Assembly: GCA_000200715.1 (NCBI GenBank)
Contig: DP000238.1
Span: 1,328,593-1,392,592, forward strand
Length of the DNA stretch: 64,000 nucleotides
Direction of reading: 5' to 3'
Source of the DNA: Cenarchaeum symbiosum A
GTDB taxonomy: Archaea > Thermoproteota > Nitrososphaeria > Nitrososphaerales > Nitrosopumilaceae
Made by a program: the position numbers and the translations under genes. How positions within the stretch are numbered: the first letter of the stretch is position 1; the number at the start of each line of letters is the position of its first letter. The notes beneath the pieces are model-generated. The model was not told the DNA's origin, searched no databases, and was given only the letters and a program-made list of their open reading frames with translations. Below are positions 1-8,197 of this stretch, piece by piece.

Positions 1-172
1 ATTTGTAGATATATTCGACCAGAGGGGAGACAAGGCAAGGGAGGTCGCCCTCAAGGATTCCGCCGGTGGACAGTTCGGCGAGACGGTACAGGTGGCGCTA
101 GAGCCCGGCATATACGTGGCGCAGCTCAACTACCACAGCTCTGTCGTGACAGACTTCTTTACGGTAAACTAG
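1..172 (+). CDS. C-terminal fragment of an unknown protein
   Basis: An open frame runs in from the window edge (codons in phase with base 2) and stops at TAG 170-172, giving 56 residues. The visible part is hydrophilic, ends in DFFTVN, and has the alternating pattern of a beta-rich domain (for example VQVALEPGIYVAQLNY). No family can be named from this tail. It converges on the GGR-family gene, and the two stop codons share the four bases CTAG at 169-172. A secreted or surface protein is possible but is inference only. Confidence 0.55.
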   Translation, partial: FVDIFDQRGDKAREVALKDSAGGQFGETVQVALEPGIYVAQLNYHSSVVTDFFTVN

Positions 173-1357
173 CCGCGCACCATCTCAAAGAGCCGCCTGG
201 CGGCAAGCAGCGGGTGCCTAGCTGCCAGGCGCGCCATCCGGGACGGCGCAAAGTCGGCCCGCACAAAGTCCACAAACTCGTCCGCCCCGAGGGCGCGGAT
301 TATGTCCACTTCACGGTCCCAGCCTGCATCATCTAGCCCGAGCCATCTTTTTTGCACCCTGCCTGCCGCGCGCAGCCTCGACCGTACTGCAGCAGTCCAC
401 CGTCCTCGTACGCCTTGAGGGCGCCAAAAGACGTATCTCCGGCGGCAGCTGCTGATGCAGCAGTCTCGCCGGCAAGCCCGCCGAATCTTATTGCGTACCG
501 AATGCCTTCCAGAACCAGCGGGTTTGCCTGCCCCGCCGAGTCCCCGACTAGGAGCAGCCCGTCGTATGCTGTCTTGCGGGAGGGCCCGTCGTTTGGTATC
601 AGCCCGTAATGTGACTCTATCATTTCTGTGCGGCCTAGCGCCGCAACCGGCCCCGCATCCTCCTTCATGATGCGGTCTAGCAGCACCCGGGGGTCGGCGC
701 CGGACTCGGGCTTGCCGACGCCAACACCGACGCGCACAATGTCGCCCCCTACTGGAAATATCCAGGCATACCCCGCGGGCGAGTACTTGCTGCCAACCAT
801 GAGCCACCAGGTGTCGGGGTCTGCATTCTCGGCGCGGATCTCATACTCGGCGCCCGCCCCGAACCGGGACCAGGAATGGGGCAGCCCCGCATGCTTGGAG
901 ACTGCCGACTGGAAGCCGCTGGCGTCTATCACCACGCCGGCGCGAAGCCGCGCGCCGCCAGCTGTAACTCCGGCCACCCTTCCCTTATCCATGATCACGC
1001 CCGTGGCCGGCGTGCCAGTGAATATGCGGGCGCCCGCGCCCTCCGCGCGGGCCGCAAGCCACCTGTAGGTCCCCCGGACGTCGAGCACGGCCGCCCTGGC
1101 GGCGCCATCCTGTACGGTCACCTCCCTGTTGGCAGATACAAAGGAATAGTTCCTGACGGGGTTGTAGTATTTCGGGGGGATGCCAAAGGATTCGGCGTCC
1201 GAGGTCCACGTGACGCCGCTGGTCCTGACGGTCAGGGCGATCTCGTCCTCTTTTCAAGCAGGATGACGCTGGCGCCCGCGCGGGCGGCCGCATAGGCGGC
1301 AGACGACCCCGCCGGCCCGCCGCCGACCACCACTATATCGTACTCACCGTCTTGCAA
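169..1357 (-). pseudogene. Geranylgeranyl reductase family FAD-dependent oxidoreductase, two frameshifts
   Basis: Members of this family reduce the double bonds of prenyl chains, in archaea those of membrane lipids or quinones, using FAD. Three successive minus-strand frames together give one ordinary-looking protein of about 395 residues. The N-terminus has the dinucleotide-binding motif VVVGGGPAGSSAA. The middle frame continues from about DEIALTV to the second FAD motif LVGDSAGQANP. The last frame carries the C-terminus ending FEMVRG. The frame changes near 1247-1256 (after LLEK) and near 396-402 (after AYEDG), and each change is what loss of one base would produce. The likely start is TTG at 1357, because a TATA-like AAAATTT centred near 1385 lies 28 nt upstream. 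Real decay and sequencing or assembly error cannot be told apart here, since the protein is otherwise well preserved. Confidence 0.75.
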
Positions 1358-1379
1358 GCGAGCCGCGTGGGCGGGGCCC

Positions 1380-1390
1380 CAAATTTTAGC
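1380..1390 (-). promoter_or_regulatory. TATA-like box for the GGR-family gene
   Basis: On the minus strand the sequence reads GCTAAAATTTG, centred about 28 nt before the TTG at 1357. This is the spacing expected for an archaeal leaderless transcript and is the main reason for choosing the TTG start. Confidence 0.4.
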
Positions 1391-1512
1391 GCTGCAACCC
1401 CGGGGCTCGCGCGGACGCCGGGGGATCTGCGGCCGGGGACGGGCGCGGTGCCGCAATCGGGGCAGGCGCCTGGCCCCGCCGGGCGATCGCACTATCAATA
1501 GGGCCTGCCCTG

Positions 1513-2652
1513 ATGATGGTGCCCTCCGGCGCTTCGATCTCCGAGGACGGTCTCATGATGTACGGGATGGCCGAGGTTACGATCAAGAACGCCAACGGGG
1601 ACGTGCTCTCATCAAATACCGTCCACAACGCAATAACCGACGAGGGGGAAGCGGCCATACTGAGCCTGTTGTTCGACAGGACCGCCAACCATGCCGCATT
1701 AGGCTCTCCTACCGTGATATGCATTAGTGATGTACCATTTGGACCGGATGATAGCATACAGGAAGAGGCATCCTATGTGTCGTTCAACCATTCAGAGAGC
1801 TTTGCCCCCTTCATACCATTGCTGGAGGTACCGGATCCACTCTTTACCCAGACTTCAGCTTCCAGTAAAGTTCGGGTAGACATACTAGTTCCTTTGGGCA
1901 GTTCGTTTACCGTGACCACCCACCCGGTACAAGATGCACAGAACGTCACTTTTGGCGGTGCGACCTTTACCAGCGGCAGTGATACCTATTCAGCGGGCGA
2001 CAGCTTCCTCTACCTTGTCAACACCACGGATAATAGACCAGCATTAACTCTGGGTCTTCATGAAGGGCCGGAAACTATTGTCACGTTTGAAGTTATCACC
2101 GGCGAGGTTGAAACCATACTTGCACCCGGCGTGCAAAACGTCACTATCGACCTCAACAATAACGGTGTTATCGAGGCAGGTGAGTTCCAGTTCATCTTTG
2201 TCCAGCCGGGAGGTCCGAGGTACCCATGCTCGAGTTCATTCAATGTAACAGCGCCCGTTATTCCGGTATTCGACCCCGCGAACCCCAATCCTGTGATTGT
2301 CGCACCACCCATAGTGAATATTACCAGCGGCAGGGGCAACATGAGCATCGCGGAGATATTTACCACGTTTAGTGCGGACAGAAACGTTGCCGTAGGTTCG
2401 CAACTCAACAGCATGCTGATATGCAGCCAGCACCCGGCCAATAACCCGGGTCTGTTCAAGGATTGCAGTTCGGCAGGAAGGGCCTCCGACTTTGCCATTA
2501 TGACCGCCGCTAGCAGAGGAGAGGATACCAACGTTCTAGGCAACCAGACAGGCTATCTATTCTCCGTAATAATGCTCGGAGGCTCCACAGTGGGAGAAGG
2601 CGACATCATAGAGGCAACGTACACGTTCGACATCACATCACCAGGTACCTGA
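1513..2652 (+). CDS. Secreted-protein family paralogue 1, start and signal peptide lost
   Basis: First of three tandem paralogues with a fourth at 13.4 kb. Shared blocks are MYGMAEVTIKNANGDVLSS, HNAITDEGE, a VICISD block, an LICS...DC pair of cysteines, and the C-terminal pattern GDIIEATYTFDITS. A 12-residue loop, DLNNNGVIEAGE (2149-2184), matches the canonical EF-hand calcium loop (D1, N3, N5, G6, I8, E12). Copies 2 and 3 begin with a signal peptide. Here the in-frame sequence upstream (1450-1512) still resembles it (AAIGAGA against AAYGAGT) but has an extra ~18 bp and no usable start codon, so the first ATG (1513) falls inside the old signal peptide. The protein is then probably not exported, or the copy is decaying. 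Function unknown. Confidence 0.7.
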   Translation: MMVPSGASISEDGLMMYGMAEVTIKNANGDVLSSNTVHNAITDEGEAAILSLLFDRTANHAALGSPTVICISDVPFGPDDSIQEEASYVSFNHSESFAPFIPLLEVPDPLFTQTSASSKVRVDILVPLGSSFTVTTHPVQDAQNVTFGGATFTSGSDTYSAGDSFLYLVNTTDNRPALTLGLHEGPETIVTFEVITGEVETILAPGVQNVTIDLNNNGVIEAGEFQFIFVQPGGPRYPCSSSFNVTAPVIPVFDPANPNPVIVAPPIVNITSGRGNMSIAEIFTTFSADRNVAVGSQLNSMLICSQHPANNPGLFKDCSSAGRASDFAIMTAASRGEDTNVLGNQTGYLFSVIMLGGSTVGEGDIIEATYTFDITSPGT

Positions 2653-2660
2653 TATACTCA

Positions 2661-2681
2661 GTATTTTTTTGATTTTTTTTC
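2661..2681 (+). terminator. Poly-T terminator of paralogue 1
   Basis: Two runs of 7 and 8 T separated by GA directly follow the stop codon. Archaeal intrinsic termination uses such T-runs. The same arrangement follows paralogue 2. Confidence 0.5.
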
Positions 2682-2682
2682 C

Positions 2683-2735
2683 TGCGTGTTTGCGCCACGC
2701 ATGGATTCGACGGTGCCCGGCCTGAGGATTCATTC
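2683..2735 (+). repeat. Hairpin-GGATTCGACGG element, copy 1
   Basis: A perfect 6-bp stem (TGCGTG / CACGCA) with a 7-nt loop (TTTGCGC) is followed by TGGATTCGACGG and a conserved tail. Copies 2 (4704-4764) and 3 (58665-58722) keep the stem geometry, the 7-nt loop and the GGATTYGACGG box. Confidence 0.5.
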
Positions 2736-3190
2736 AATGCGCGGGCGCCAGCTCCACAACCCCCGGCAACAAGGTTGCGGGGGAGATTTCAAGGCAGGCC
2801 AGAACTAGGAGAACAGCGTAGAGAAAGAGGAGGCGGCTGTATTCGGGGCCGCCGGCCAGGGCCGCCATGGTATCGGCCCATGGGCGGCAGGGCCCGGGGT
2901 TTGCCACCAGGTTGAATGCGGAGCCGCGCCTGTTCACGTTCCCCGGGGGCGGCGATGCCGGGCAGGCCAACAACACTGTCCAGAGGGGCCCCGGGGGGCC
3001 ATGCGGCAGAGGATGTGGGGATAGTCCAACGGAGGAGCACAAAGTCATCCAGCCTGCCCCCGGAGTATCTGGAGGCGTGGAAGGCTGGATACATCATTCA
3101 AGTGCCATAGCATCAGCGATCACAGGTCAGACACCCACGGGGGCGGCGAATCTGATCGCGGGGCCCCGCATTCCACGGGGCGGTTAGAAA

Positions 3191-3200
3191 CTATTATTAG
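3191..3200 (+). promoter_or_regulatory. TATA-like box of paralogue 2
   Basis: CTATTATTAG is centred 27-28 nt before the ATG at 3223. It sits in a block (TTAGAAACTATTATTAGCCC) that is nearly repeated upstream of paralogue 3, so the promoter was duplicated with the gene. Confidence 0.55.
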
Positions 3201-3222
3201 CCCACATATACGCGCGGGATCA

Positions 3223-4677
3223 ATGTCAACACACAGAAAGATAACATACGGTATAGGCACCGCATTCGCGGCAGTCCTTGCCCTGATGATGGTGCCTTCG
3301 AGCTCTTCGATCACCGAGGACGTCCCTAGAATGTACGGGATGGCCGAGGTTACGATCAGGAACATCAACGGAGACATCCTCTCATCAGATACCCTACACA
3401 ACGCCATAACCGACGACGGCGAACGGGCAGTCCTGAACGCGATATTCCTCAACCAGACGATGGATCCCCCCGTAGTGATATGCATGAGTGATGTGGATTC
3501 TGGAACCATCGATGATAGGGAACTAGCAAATAAAACGTTCAGCCATACGGACGAGTTTGCCCCATTTGATCCGGTTCTACCAGAACCAGCGGAACTCTTC
3601 AGGACAATACTCGTTAATGAAGTGGTAACCATAGATGTTCCTGCCAGTGCGGGTGCAATGACAGTGGTTGATGGTTCAGTGACCACGATTAATAATACAG
3701 AGTACGTGACTAGCGAAGAGACGGTCTTGCCCGCTGGTTCGGTGCTCATAATTAATGGCAGAACGGTCACGCTTGAATTTGCATCCTTTGTGAGTGCCGG
3801 TCGCACGGTCCTTAGTGTTCCTACTACTACGGGCTTCCCCGGTGTGCAGAACGTCACTTTTGCCAGTAGCTTTACAACTCCCGACTTTGAGTATAACGCC
3901 AGTGAGATCTTCTTCTACGATATCGAACTGCCGGATGCTCCGCCACTGCCCCTGGGCGTTACTCAGCCTCCGATCAGTTTCAACATAACTAATGCCACTG
4001 ACACTGTTCTCAGGGTTGATTTCAACCGTTACGCGGAAAACAGGACTCTAGATAGGAACAATAACGGCGTCATTGATGAAGGTGAATGGGAGGTAGTCTA
4101 CATCCCACAAGGCGGTGCCAAGTCCCCGTGCAAGAGCTCGCCTGCGCAAGATGATATCACATTAACCACCGTTTACTATGTACGGAACAATACCCTTGTA
4201 TTCGAGGGTGACGAACCAAACCTAGACAACATCATAGATGTGATTCCAGGTCCAAGCAATAATACTTATATCAATGCTACTGGAAGTGAGATTGTAAACC
4301 AATCAATACCTGCAAACACCACCATATCGGTGATACCGGGCCGCCCAGCGGTAAATGTTACTGTAAATGGGGACCAGAGTACGGCGGTGATATCGGTCAA
4401 CTTTACCACAACCAACGACGTCTCCTACTCGGCAGAGAGAAATGACTTTGTCAATAACTTCGCCAACTTTGAGCCGGACCAGCCTCTCAGAACCATGCTG
4501 ATATGCACACTCGACCCGTTCTATCCCACCGATATACCAGCGTTTCCGGACTGTGATTTAGCTGCGGGTGATGACGGCTTGCTGTTCTCGATAATCAAAC
4601 TTACTGGCCAGAGTGTTTCAGAAGGCGACATCGTAGAGGCATCATACACGTTCGACATCACATCAAGAGGAAGCTAA
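3223..4677 (+). CDS. Secreted-protein family paralogue 2 with EF-hand-like loop
   Basis: 484 residues. A signal peptide is clear: a short charged start (MSTHRK) then the hydrophobic stretch GIGTAFAAVLALMMVPS. The mature N-terminus has the family block MYGMAEVTIRNINGDILSS and HNAITDDGE. The loop DRNNNGVIDEGE (4051-4086) is a canonical EF-hand-type calcium loop. Cysteines occur in the VICMSD block, before the loop's end (SPCKSS) and in the LICT...DC block, and the C-terminus is GDIVEASYTFDITSRGS. It is the longest copy because of extra beta-rich, Asn/Thr-rich sequence with many N-x-S/T sites in the middle and after the loop. There is no membrane anchor at the C-terminus. Probably an extracellular protein; partner and function unknown. 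Confidence 0.8.
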   Translation: MSTHRKITYGIGTAFAAVLALMMVPSSSSITEDVPRMYGMAEVTIRNINGDILSSDTLHNAITDDGERAVLNAIFLNQTMDPPVVICMSDVDSGTIDDRELANKTFSHTDEFAPFDPVLPEPAELFRTILVNEVVTIDVPASAGAMTVVDGSVTTINNTEYVTSEETVLPAGSVLIINGRTVTLEFASFVSAGRTVLSVPTTTGFPGVQNVTFASSFTTPDFEYNASEIFFYDIELPDAPPLPLGVTQPPISFNITNATDTVLRVDFNRYAENRTLDRNNNGVIDEGEWEVVYIPQGGAKSPCKSSPAQDDITLTTVYYVRNNTLVFEGDEPNLDNIIDVIPGPSNNTYINATGSEIVNQSIPANTTISVIPGRPAVNVTVNGDQSTAVISVNFTTTNDVSYSAERNDFVNNFANFEPDQPLRTMLICTLDPFYPTDIPAFPDCDLAAGDDGLLFSIIKLTGQSVSEGDIVEASYTFDITSRGS

Positions 4678-4685
4678 CATACATA

Positions 4686-4702
4686 GTATTTTTTGATTTT
4701 TT
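4686..4702 (+). terminator. Poly-T terminator of paralogue 2
   Basis: T-runs of 6 and 6 separated by GA follow the stop codon of paralogue 2, matching the arrangement after paralogue 1. Confidence 0.5.
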
Positions 4703-4703
4703 C

Positions 4704-4764
4704 CATGCGTGCTTGTGCCGCGCATGGATTCGACGGGTGCCCTGCCAAGATCCATCCAATATGA
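4704..4764 (+). repeat. Hairpin-GGATTCGACGG element, copy 2
   Basis: A 7-bp stem (ATGCGTG / CGCGCAT with one G-U pair) and a 7-nt loop (CTTGTGC) are followed by GGATTCGACGG and AAGATCC...AATATGATC. Compared with copy 1 the stem keeps pairing despite a base change. Confidence 0.5.
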
Positions 4765-4993
4765 TCAAGATCCACAATCCGGCAAGGTTACGGGACAGGA
4801 TTGCAAGGCAGGCCGGGCCCGGAAGGCGCCGCGCGGGGGGTTTACTGCAATGGCGGGCAGGAAACTGCGATCTGAAGATGGCAGTCCGGGGCAGCCGCCA
4901 CGGAAGACTCCCGCGAGGGCATCGATGGCCCGGCCGGGGGTGGGCCGAGGCGGCATGGCAGCAAACACGGGGCGGGCAGCCACACTTAGAAAT

Positions 4994-5002
4994 CATTATT
5001 AA
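4994..5002 (+). promoter_or_regulatory. TATA-like box of paralogue 3
   Basis: CATTATTAA is centred 27 nt before the ATG at 5025, as expected for a leaderless transcript. It supports that start over the longer open frame. Confidence 0.55.
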
Positions 5003-5024
5003 CCCATATACACGCGGGGGATCG

Positions 5025-5933
5025 ATGTCAAAGCACAGAATGGCGGCATACGGGGCGGGCACCGCGCTAGCGGCAGTCCTGGCCCTGATGATGGTGCCTT
5101 CCGGCTCTTCGATCGCCGAGAACGGCCCGGCAATGTACGGAATGGCCGAATTTACGATAAAAAACGCCAACGGGGACGTGCTCTCATCAGATACCGTTCA
5201 TAATGCTATAACCAACGAGGGGGAGGCGTACCTGCTGGACACGTTATTCAACGGGACCAGGGTAGGCGCCCCGAATGTAATATGCATGACCGACCTGCCT
5301 CTAGGGACCGCAGCGGAACAAGAGCTTCTAGACAAGTCGTTTACCTACAGTGCTGACTTTACGACACCGATACTCGGGGAAAATGTAACGGGTCCGGATG
5401 TGGAGCTCCCAGCCTTGGTGAATTTTACCCATACCAACGGCACTGTTACCAATGAGCTTATACTAGCACCAGGGGCGGAGAACGTCACTTTTGATTTCAA
5501 CAATAATGGTATTATCGAGCAAGGTGATTTTGTCCTCTTTCCACCCGTCATCAACCAGTCAGCCATGGAAACGGACAAGAACCCATGCGTGAGCGCAGAT
5601 CCGATATCAGCCGATCCCCAGCCGGGTCAGACACTCACCATTGATACGGATCCCATAGTGGCGTTTACCACCACTCCGGATGCCAGCACTGCGGAGATAG
5701 TCTCCACGTTTTTCACAGATAGCAACATTGATGCCGGCACGCCGCTTATGGGCATGCTGATATGCACAGATGATCCCGCACACCACCCCCTCCAGGTGTT
5801 CAGGACTTGCGAGGAGGCGGCAGGTCCTAACGGCGCACTGTTCTCCACGATCCCGCTTTCAGGCACCATGGTTGGAGAGGGTGACACCATAGAGGCAACA
5901 TACACGTTCAACGTCACATCGCCCGAGAGCTGA
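5025..5933 (+). CDS. Secreted-protein family paralogue 3 with EF-hand-like loop
   Basis: 302 residues from the ATG placed by the promoter. The signal peptide (MSKHRMAAYGAGTALAAVLA) closely matches that of paralogue 2. The family block MYGMAEFTIKNANGDVLSS, the HNAIT-NEGE block, VICMTD, the LICTDD...C block and the C-terminus GDTIEATYTFNVTSPES are all present. The loop DFNNNGIIEQGD (5493-5528) again fits an EF-hand loop, with Asp at position 12. It is the shortest of the tandem trio, so copies differ mainly by insertions in the central beta-rich part. Likely secreted, function unknown. The three genes have separate promoters and terminators rather than forming one operon. Confidence 0.8.
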   Translation: MSKHRMAAYGAGTALAAVLALMMVPSGSSIAENGPAMYGMAEFTIKNANGDVLSSDTVHNAITNEGEAYLLDTLFNGTRVGAPNVICMTDLPLGTAAEQELLDKSFTYSADFTTPILGENVTGPDVELPALVNFTHTNGTVTNELILAPGAENVTFDFNNNGIIEQGDFVLFPPVINQSAMETDKNPCVSADPISADPQPGQTLTIDTDPIVAFTTTPDASTAEIVSTFFTDSNIDAGTPLMGMLICTDDPAHHPLQVFRTCEEAAGPNGALFSTIPLSGTMVGEGDTIEATYTFNVTSPES

Positions 5934-6008
5934 CATACCGGGTTTTCCTCACCTGTATAGTGCGGCCCCACCGTGTAGCACCCAAGTAATAGTCCCAGTA
6001 CAGCAGCA

Positions 6009-6218
6009 CTATTTTTTCAAGACGGGCTTGCCTTCGGTATCAACGTGCCTCTCGGCGTCGAACGTATCTGCGTGCCCCGGCTCCCTGTGCATGTAGCTGT
6101 GTGCAGAGCCGTCCTTTTTGCGGCAGAACTTTTTGTGTATCTTGCCTTCTACCTCCAGCGTGACGGGGTTCTCGTGGAACATCCGCTTGCCGCACTCCTC
6201 GCAGATAAGCTCAGGCAT
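6009..6218 (-). CDS. Small putative zinc-binding protein
   Basis: 69 residues, charged, starting MPELICEECGKRMFHENP. The CEEC pair plus a later Cys in KFCRKK and nearby His residues suggest a small metal-binding module, although only three cysteines are present. A TATA-like AAATAGAT on the minus strand centred near 6242 lies about 24 nt upstream of the ATG. I believe similar short proteins are common in thaumarchaea. Role unknown; a nucleic-acid or protein-binding zinc module is the best guess. Confidence 0.65.
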   Translation of the reverse strand: MPELICEECGKRMFHENPVTLEVEGKIHKKFCRKKDGSAHSYMHREPGHADTFDAERHVDTEGKPVLKK

Positions 6219-6294
6219 GGGCCAAGTGCATGCCCAAATCTATTTAGGTGTTTAAGCAAGGGTGCCGCGAATGCACAGCACGGGGCCCTGCGCG

Positions 6295-7053
6295 TCAGGC
6301 CTCGGAGGCGGACTTGCCGCCGTCCACGTTTAGGACCGCCCCCGTGATCCACGACGCCTCGTCGGACGCCAGGAACAGGACCGCGTTTGCAATGTCGGCA
6401 GGCGTGCCTATCCTCTTGAGGGGCTGGCGCTCCTCGAGGATCCTCCGCGCATCGGGATCCTCCAGATACGGCTTTATCATACCTGAATCGACTATCCCCG
6501 GGTTTATGCAGTTGCAGCGTATGTTGCGTCTAGCATACTCGACGGCTATCGACTTTGTGAACATGACTACTGCCGCCTTGGTGGACGAGTAGGCGGCCAG
6601 GTGCACCCGGGGGATCGCCCTCTCTGCCGATATCGACCCTATGTTGATTATGACGCCTCCAGTATCCATCATCTTTCCAAGCACCGCCCTGGTTGGCAGC
6701 AGGACCCCGAGCACATTCCCATGTATCATCTTTTTTACGTCCATTATGGGCATGACATGAAAGTGCTTTGGGTCGTGTATAGAACCAGCGCCATTTACCA
6801 GTATGTCTATTCTCCCGTACGCCTCGACCACCCGGTCGGCCATCTGGGCCAGCTGGCCCTCGTCGGTCACATCACAGGGGATCGATGCAGTGGACTCTTC
6901 ATGTCCCGAGACCCGGCGTGCAGCCTCCAGTGCGTCTGGCCTCCTGCCCAGCAGGACCACCTTTGCGCCCTCCTCTGCAAGGCGCCGCACTATGCTGGCC
7001 CCTATGTCGCTCGACGCCCCGGTGACTACCGCCACCTTGCCCTCCAGCCTCAT
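6295..7053 (-). CDS. Short-chain dehydrogenase/reductase (FabG/PhaB-like)
   Basis: 252 residues with the classical SDR layout: the nucleotide-binding motif TGASSDIG near the N-terminus, NGAG in place of the usual NNAG, catalytic Ser in NIGSIS, and the YSSTK catalytic Tyr/Lys pair. The C-terminus GAVLNVDGG is typical of FabG-like enzymes. These use NAD(P)H to reduce keto groups. Two residues differ from the usual consensus (Asp in the first glycine-rich motif, Gly in NNAG). Lying close to the PHA synthase genes, it could be an acetoacetyl-CoA reductase that feeds PHA synthesis, but this is inference. The start MRLEGK (7053) was chosen because a TATA-like box (7077-7084) is 27 nt upstream; an ATG at 7065 would add four residues. 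Confidence 0.85.
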   Translation of the reverse strand: MRLEGKVAVVTGASSDIGASIVRRLAEEGAKVVLLGRRPDALEAARRVSGHEESTASIPCDVTDEGQLAQMADRVVEAYGRIDILVNGAGSIHDPKHFHVMPIMDVKKMIHGNVLGVLLPTRAVLGKMMDTGGVIINIGSISAERAIPRVHLAAYSSTKAAVVMFTKSIAVEYARRNIRCNCINPGIVDSGMIKPYLEDPDARRILEERQPLKRIGTPADIANAVLFLASDEASWITGAVLNVDGGKSASEA

Positions 7054-7076
7054 GCAATATTGCACTCATCCATGCC

Positions 7077-7084
7077 TTAAATTG
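7077..7084 (-). promoter_or_regulatory. TATA-like box of the SDR gene
   Basis: AATTTAAG on the minus strand, centred 27 nt upstream of the ATG at 7053. Confidence 0.4.
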
Positions 7085-7218
7085 ATTTTGTGCCACGCAG
7101 TGCCTGCGTATAATACAAAGATCATGCCCTGGCCGCAGGCGGCTCTTGCCGGCCGTGGGACAGGCACGGAGAGCAAGCATGAGCAAAATTTTTGTAGCCC
7201 CAGAGCACAGATAGATAC

Positions 7219-7671
7219 ATGAAGGCTACATTTGCGGCAGGCTGCTTCTGGCATGTAGAGGAGATATTCCGCAAGATAGAGGGCGTGCAGGATACGGCCG
7301 TCGGGTATACGGGGGGCGTGCCGGAGAACCCTACATACGAGCAGGTATGCACCGACGGGACCGGCCACGCCGAGGCAGTCCAGGTGGAATATGACCCGGA
7401 CAGGGTCACCTATGAAAAGCTGCTGGATGTATTCTGGGGCAACCACGACCCGACCACCCGCAACCGCCAGGGCCCCGACGTGGGCACCCAGTACCGCTCG
7501 GCCATATTCTTCCACAGTACAGAGCAAGAAGAGGCGGCAAAAATCTCAAAGGAGAAGTTAGGCGGCTCCGGCAGGTTCAAGAACCCGATCGTAACCGAGA
7601 TAGCAGGCGCGCCCGCATTTTACCGGGCCGAGGACTATCACCAGAGATACCTTGAAAAGCGCGGGCTCTAG
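7219..7671 (+). CDS. msrA: Peptide-methionine (S)-S-oxide reductase MsrA
   Basis: 150 residues, full length for the MsrA domain. The catalytic motif GCFW is at residues 8-11, followed by the family signatures [21 protein letters not shown] and FWGNHDPT, and [10 protein letters not shown] at the C-terminus. It repairs oxidised methionine in proteins, using Cys9 as nucleophile. No other Cys suitable for resolving sits near the C-terminus, so the recycling route (other Cys or an external thiol) is unclear. An AT-rich box (AAAATTTTTG near 7190) about 28 nt upstream suggests its own promoter. It converges on the universal stress gene, 3 bp away, fitting a stress-related pair only loosely. Confidence 0.93.
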   Translation: MKATFAAGCFWHVEEIFRKIEGVQDTAVGYTGGVPENPTYEQVCTDGTGHAEAVQVEYDPDRVTYEKLLDVFWGNHDPTTRNRQGPDVGTQYRSAIFFHSTEQEEAAKISKEKLGGSGRFKNPIVTEIAGAPAFYRAEDYHQRYLEKRGL

Positions 7672-7674
7672 ACT

Positions 7675-8103
7675 TTATTTTACTACCAATACGGGCACTT
7701 TGGATTCATGCACGACATAGTTTGAGACGCTGCCAAAGAACGCCTCCCTTGTGCGGCTGCGCCCCCTGGACCCCACCACCACAAGGTCAAACGGGCCGTC
7801 TTTCGAGTGGGCCTCCCTGATTATATTATATCCGATGTTCCCGTGGACCAGCTTGGACCTGAACACTATTCCCTTCCGGGCCGACGCAGTCTTTGCCTCC
7901 TCTAGAAACCCCTTTGCCTCCTGCTGGACACTCTTGCTCACCGAGCCCACCCCCTTGAGCTCCGAGACGGGGGGCGTCTCTATCGATATGAGGCCGGTCA
8001 GCGTGGCGCCGCACTGGCGTGCAAGGGTTATTGCCATCTCCAGGCCCCTCTTGGAATTGGGGGAGCCGTCTATCGGCACCAAGATCTTTTTTATCTCCCG
8101 CAC
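7675..8103 (-). CDS. Universal stress protein (UspA family)
   Basis: 142 residues from GTG 8103. The fold markers are ILVPIDGS near the N-terminus and the ATP-binding C-terminal motif GSRGRSRTREAFFGSVSNYV (G-2x-G-9x-G-S/T), so it probably binds ATP. A single USP domain. The GTG start gives MREIKKILVPIDG and lies 28 nt from a TATA-like box (8127-8136); an upstream ATG at 8121 would leave only 10 nt between box and start. Such proteins respond to stress or energy state. A link to the neighbouring PHA genes is possible but unproven. Confidence 0.88.
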   Translation of the reverse strand: MREIKKILVPIDGSPNSKRGLEMAITLARQCGATLTGLISIETPPVSELKGVGSVSKSVQQEAKGFLEEAKTASARKGIVFRSKLVHGNIGYNIIREAHSKDGPFDLVVVGSRGRSRTREAFFGSVSNYVVHESKVPVLVVK

Positions 8104-8126
8104 TGTGCCCGTGTAGATCATGCCTC

Positions 8127-8136
8127 ATTAAAAAGC
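8127..8136 (-). promoter_or_regulatory. TATA-like box of the universal stress gene
   Basis: GCTTTTTAAT on the minus strand, centred 28 nt from GTG 8103 and 10 nt from ATG 8121. The distance favours the GTG. Confidence 0.45.
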
Positions 8137-8197
8137 ATACGGGCAGACGCACAACCGCCGGGAAAACTTAATCTAACAAGATCCCCACGCTATTCTG

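Larger units (their letters stand above)
2653..3222 (+). other. 570-bp intergenic region with T-rich terminator and duplicated flank
   Basis: After the stop come T-runs (2661-2681), then a hairpin element (2683-2701) followed by GGATTCGACGG. The same order is found after paralogue 2 at 4686-4735. Further on, a stretch near 2763-2800 (AGGTTGCGGGGGAGATTTCA, then AGGCAGGCC) resembles 4784-4820, so gene and 3' flank were duplicated together. Minus-strand reading frames exist (2734-3048 has a hydrophobic stretch near its end), but they have no supported start or recognisable family. A TATA-like box for the next gene ends the region. Confidence 0.5.
4678..5024 (+). other. 347-bp intergenic region, duplicated flank
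   Basis: Holds a T-rich terminator (4686-4702), hairpin element copy 2, a stretch resembling 2763-2800, and the promoter of paralogue 3. The frame upstream of the ATG at 5025 is open back to 4713 but would bury the signal peptide, so I read it as non-coding. Confidence 0.5.

Noticed and set aside
2734-3048. Minus-strand frame with a hydrophobic stretch between paralogues 1 and 2
   Set aside because: No promoter at the expected distance, biased composition, and part of it lies in the duplicated flank that has no equivalent frame after paralogue 2.
4713-5024. Longer start for secreted paralogue 3
   Set aside because: The extra 104 residues lack similarity to the other copies and would bury the signal peptide; a TATA-like box supports ATG 5025.
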